A DNA stretch of 42,703 nucleotides from Candidatus Pacearchaeota archaeon (lineage in GTDB: Archaea; Nanobdellota; Nanobdellia; Pacearchaeales; GW2011-AR1). The stretch lies in assembly GCA_018304045.1 (NCBI GenBank), contig JAGVWZ010000014.1, forward strand, positions 1 through 42,703, written 5' to 3'. The notes under the pieces are model-generated. The model was not told the origin of the DNA. It worked only from the letters and a program-made list of their open reading frames with translations, and ran no database searches. A program made the translations under genes and the position numbers. Every line of letters starts with the position of its first letter. Within the stretch, counting starts at the first letter, position 1. This document shows positions 40,747-42,703 of the stretch, piece by piece.

Positions 40747-40998
40747 ATGAAAAAAGAACAGCTAGATCCAATAATTTTGGACTTAAGCAAAAGTGCTATA
40801 AACAATCCACAGGAATCATGTAATTGCAGACATAAAAATCTTAGCCATAGACACATGGGTTTGTTAGTCTTGCTAGTCCTAGCTCTATTTCTTATACCTG
40901 AAAAGATTTCAATCTGGCCAAAAATTCTTCCCCAAATACTCTCCATTAGTATAGTTCCTCCACTGATAAAATCAGTTAGAAAAACACAAGAGAAATAA
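40747..40998 (+). CDS. Small single-pass membrane protein
   Basis: An 83-residue protein. A strong GGAGG Shine-Dalgarno sequence (40731-40735) is 11 bases before the ATG, so the mRNA has a leader and the gene may be cotranscribed with the one 49 bp upstream. The N-terminal soluble part has SCNCRHKNLSHRH, a possible metal site, followed by one helix (GLLVLLVLALFLIP) and an amphipathic tail. Family unknown. Confidence 0.55.
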   Translation: MKKEQLDPIILDLSKSAINNPQESCNCRHKNLSHRHMGLLVLLVLALFLIPEKISIWPKILPQILSISIVPPLIKSVRKTQEK

Positions 40999-41180
40999 CC
41001 TATTTATTATTTTAACATTTTATCAAACTTTTTATTCATTTTTTATAATCCCTATTCATTCATCAATTCCATTTTCAATAAATCTCATTCAAAACATATT
41101 AATGTGCGAACTCCCTCAAAATAAAATCTAATATATTCAATATACATAATCTTTAAAAATACAAATTAATTATCTAGGCT

Positions 41181-41453
41181 ATGGACAAACATTTAAAAGA
41201 GGGCTCTGGAACAAAAGAAGAAATAGATTGGATAGAATTGACCCCTGAGGAAGCAGAACATCATAGATTTTCAAAAAAAATTATTAATCCCTTAGAAGCT
41301 ATCTTAATGGTAGCAGGAATTCCAACAATTATTGGCTATGGATTCTATAAATGTCTTCCAAATCCAACACAACAATTAATACAAAATATTCCTTCAGAAA
41401 CCTACAGGGTTTGTTCTGATATATATCAATATCTAACACAATTCATATCCTAA
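41181..41453 (+). CDS. Small membrane protein of unknown function
   Basis: A 90-residue protein: acidic N-terminus (SGTKEEIDWIELTPEEAEHHRF), one hydrophobic segment (INPLEAILMVAGIPTIIGYGF), then a C-terminal part with two Cys (YKCLPNP, YRVCSDI). No family recognised. It is convergent with the next gene, one base apart at their stops. Confidence 0.5.
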   Translation: MDKHLKEGSGTKEEIDWIELTPEEAEHHRFSKKIINPLEAILMVAGIPTIIGYGFYKCLPNPTQQLIQNIPSETYRVCSDIYQYLTQFIS

Positions 41454-41454
41454 A

Positions 41455-41667
41455 TCAATCAACATCTCTACTAGCTCTATTTTCTAGAATTGCACTTGCA
41501 CTTCTTTGCTGCCTAGATATTCTTGAACCCTCATAATATTTAACCCTTATTCTTGCAACATAAAAGTCTCTAACATCTTTTTCACTCATTTCAACACCCC
41601 TAACCCATTTATCATAAATCAAATAACTCATGATTAATGCCCCAAAATATTTTCCCCCCTTGTCCAT
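41455..41667 (-). CDS. Small basic protein of unknown function
   Basis: A 70-residue protein (MDKGGKYFGALIMSYLIYDK, EMSEKDVRDFYVARIRVKYYEG). TTTAAAT at 41689-41695 is 22-28 bp upstream of the ATG, the spacing used by other leaderless genes here, which supports it as real. It has an Arg/Ser-rich C-terminus (SRISRQQRSASAI). The function is unknown. Confidence 0.5.
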   Translation of the reverse strand: MDKGGKYFGALIMSYLIYDKWVRGVEMSEKDVRDFYVARIRVKYYEGSRISRQQRSASAILENRASRDVD

Positions 41668-41699
41668 GATTTATTGATAAAAATAGGGTTTAAATTGAT

Positions 41700-41845
41700 T
41701 ATTGCACTTCAAACACATGTTTATCCAACAGATTTCTGGTTTATCGACGCTAAAAACTCCCAAACAAACACTGTTCAAAACACTTAAAAACAGCCCAAAC
41801 CCCTGATAAAAACAACCAACAAACACTGTTTGACCAACTATCATT
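41700..41845. repeat. Intergenic AAACACTGTT-type repeats
   Basis: CAAACAAACACTGTTCAAAACAC (41761-41783; AAACACTGTT at its core), AACAGCCCAAAC, and CAACAAACACTGTTTGACCAA (41817-41837) repeat the units found inside the type 2 coiled-coil/winged-helix gene. ATCCAACAGA (41724-41733) echoes the type 1 motif. They lie upstream of the TATA box of the 41889 gene. Confidence 0.6.
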
Positions 41846-41888
41846 CAAACATAGCAATATTTAAAAACAAATTAAAATAAATTATATA

Positions 41889-42278
41889 ATGTCATCAACA
41901 GTAACTTCAGATATTAGTGCGGTAGTAGAAGTAAGATTAAGAAAATATGATTCCCTCAGATTAGCCTATGGGTCTCTTAAAGCAATAAATCCAAACCATA
42001 GATTATTGTCCTATGTGAGATTAGATGAATTTCCATCAGAAGATCTTCCAACACCAAGGCTTAGCACAACCTATCCAGTAAGTGTTTCTGTTCAGTTTTA
42101 TCCAGGATTTGATGAAAATTATAACCCTTCTAACACTTCAGATTCAGAGGGGCTTCCAACAGGACTTGAAAAATTTGTTGAGGATTTAGAGCTTGCAGCA
42201 AAAGCAAAAACTTCAACAATTCTCACAACTAGCCTTGGTCATGGCCCAGATAATATGGTTCCAAGCAGTTGTTGTTAA
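41889..42278 (+). CDS. Hypothetical soluble protein
   Basis: A 129-residue protein with no membrane segment, starting MSSTVTSDISAVVEVRLRKY and ending in CC (MVPSSCC). The central part LSTTYPVSVSVQFYPGFDENY is strand-rich, with an acidic helix GLEKFVEDLELAAKAK later. TATTTAAA at 41858-41865 is 24-31 bp upstream. No family recognised. A Cys-Cys end could be a lipidation or metal site, which is speculative. Confidence 0.55.
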   Translation: MSSTVTSDISAVVEVRLRKYDSLRLAYGSLKAINPNHRLLSYVRLDEFPSEDLPTPRLSTTYPVSVSVQFYPGFDENYNPSNTSDSEGLPTGLEKFVEDLELAAKAKTSTILTTSLGHGPDNMVPSSCC

Positions 42279-42348
42279 TAATTTAATTAAATAAAAACCC
42301 CTATTTAAGCACCCAAATTCTTATAAATCTTCAAAAAGTTTTATTAAA

Positions 42349-42591
42349 ATGGAATATCTAGATGCAAATAATGATCCAATAAAATCTGGAACATATCTGG
42401 AAACTTTCTACAAAAAAGCAGATAAACCTAGAAATAAAATCGTATTGATTGCCCATATAAGAGGTTTTGATGATTTCTGCACCATAACTCCATATCAAAA
42501 AAGAAAACCAATAATTCGGTTAAATCCAAATTATTCTAGATGGTTAATTCCTGCAGAGGAATATCTAGAAGATATGGTGACTAAATCTTAA
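42349..42591 (+). CDS. Hypothetical small soluble protein
   Basis: An 80-residue protein, MEYLDANNDPIKSGTYLETF then RNKIVLIAHIRGFDDFCTI and RWLIPAEEYLEDM. TTATAAAT at 42321-42328 is 21-28 bp upstream of the ATG. The strand-rich pattern suggests a small barrel. No family recognised. Confidence 0.5.
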   Translation: MEYLDANNDPIKSGTYLETFYKKADKPRNKIVLIAHIRGFDDFCTITPYQKRKPIIRLNPNYSRWLIPAEEYLEDMVTKS

Positions 42592-42661
42592 GACCAAAAT
42601 AGTAAGCTAAAACTTTTAGATAAAACAAAAGATTTAATAAATTTACAGACGATAAAATGTT

Positions 42662-42703
42662 ATGAGGATAGTTTATTCATATCACGCAAAAAAGAGATTA
42701 AAA
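42662..42703 (+). CDS. Start of a DUF4258-like gene (cut by window edge)
   Basis: Only 14 codons are visible: MRIVYSYHAKKRLK. This N-terminus (Y-S-x-H-A-x-x-R-L) is typical of DUF4258/BrnT-like small toxin-fold proteins, but the rest lies outside the window. Confidence 0.35.
   Translation, partial: MRIVYSYHAKKRLK

Overview
The window looks like a chromosomal segment of an AT-rich, small-genome archaeon of the DPANN type, most like Pacearchaeota or Woesearchaeota. Reasons: family-D DNA polymerase (small and large subunits) with Orc1/Cdc6, an archaeal TyrRS, an Lhr-type helicase, TATA boxes about 22-30 bp upstream of many start codons (leaderless transcription), many small membrane proteins of unknown function, and a recurring TGN(A/V)I-type motif after the N-terminal membrane anchor of exported proteins. 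Lineage placement is from memory of these families, not a search. I saw no rRNA, tRNA or CRISPR array.

Layout. 1-900: end of an IS4-type insertion sequence with a DUF2080 transposon-associated gene. 901-4530 (minus): an extracytoplasmic thiol/redox operon (DsbA-like, thioredoxin-like, DsbB, cupredoxin, ferric-reductase-like flavocytochrome) divergent from an HxlR regulator with a shared inverted-repeat operator. 5039-8318: a membrane protein, a second HxlR regulator, and an HD / DUF2249-DUF438-hemerythrin / ferredoxin / hemerythrin operon ending in a gene broken by an amber codon. 8386-11013: an ArsR-controlled operon with two methyltransferases, a Met/Gly-rich membrane peptide, DUF302 and an ICMT-like methyltransferase. 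11014-13540: two related palindromic intergenic elements, a GNAT enzyme, a RelBE-type toxin-antitoxin pair and a transglutaminase-like protein. 13538-21036: TyrRS, membrane proteins, repeated divergent-promoter modules with tiny hydrophobic ORFs, a VapBC pair and a TctA-like permease. 21031-22602: PurF.

22824-31000 is the replication island: PolD large subunit (with a mini-intein whose C-terminal junction is non-canonical), a 5'-nucleotidase-like HAD protein, PolD small subunit, Orc1/Cdc6, and next to it a well-marked oriC (inverted ORB-like sites with G-runs around a (TTA)12 tract and a 3x14-bp repeat). 31496-36426: PRC-barrel protein, an Ada-like Cys protein, and an Lhr helicase with its usual metallophosphoesterase partner.

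36457-42703: a surface protein, a conserved winged-helix protein and two coiled-coil/winged-helix proteins. Each of the latter carries, inside its own linker-coding DNA, short repeats (ORB-like plus CCAACAGACA in one; AAACAGTGTT/CTGTTTGAACAG in the other) that also occur in nearby intergenic DNA. In both genes a motif is read in two different reading frames, so it is the DNA rather than the peptide that is repeated. I consider this pair, together with the adjacent oriC, the best candidate for an undescribed DNA-maintenance (initiation, partition or nucleoid) system. The right end holds several tiny membrane or unknown proteins.
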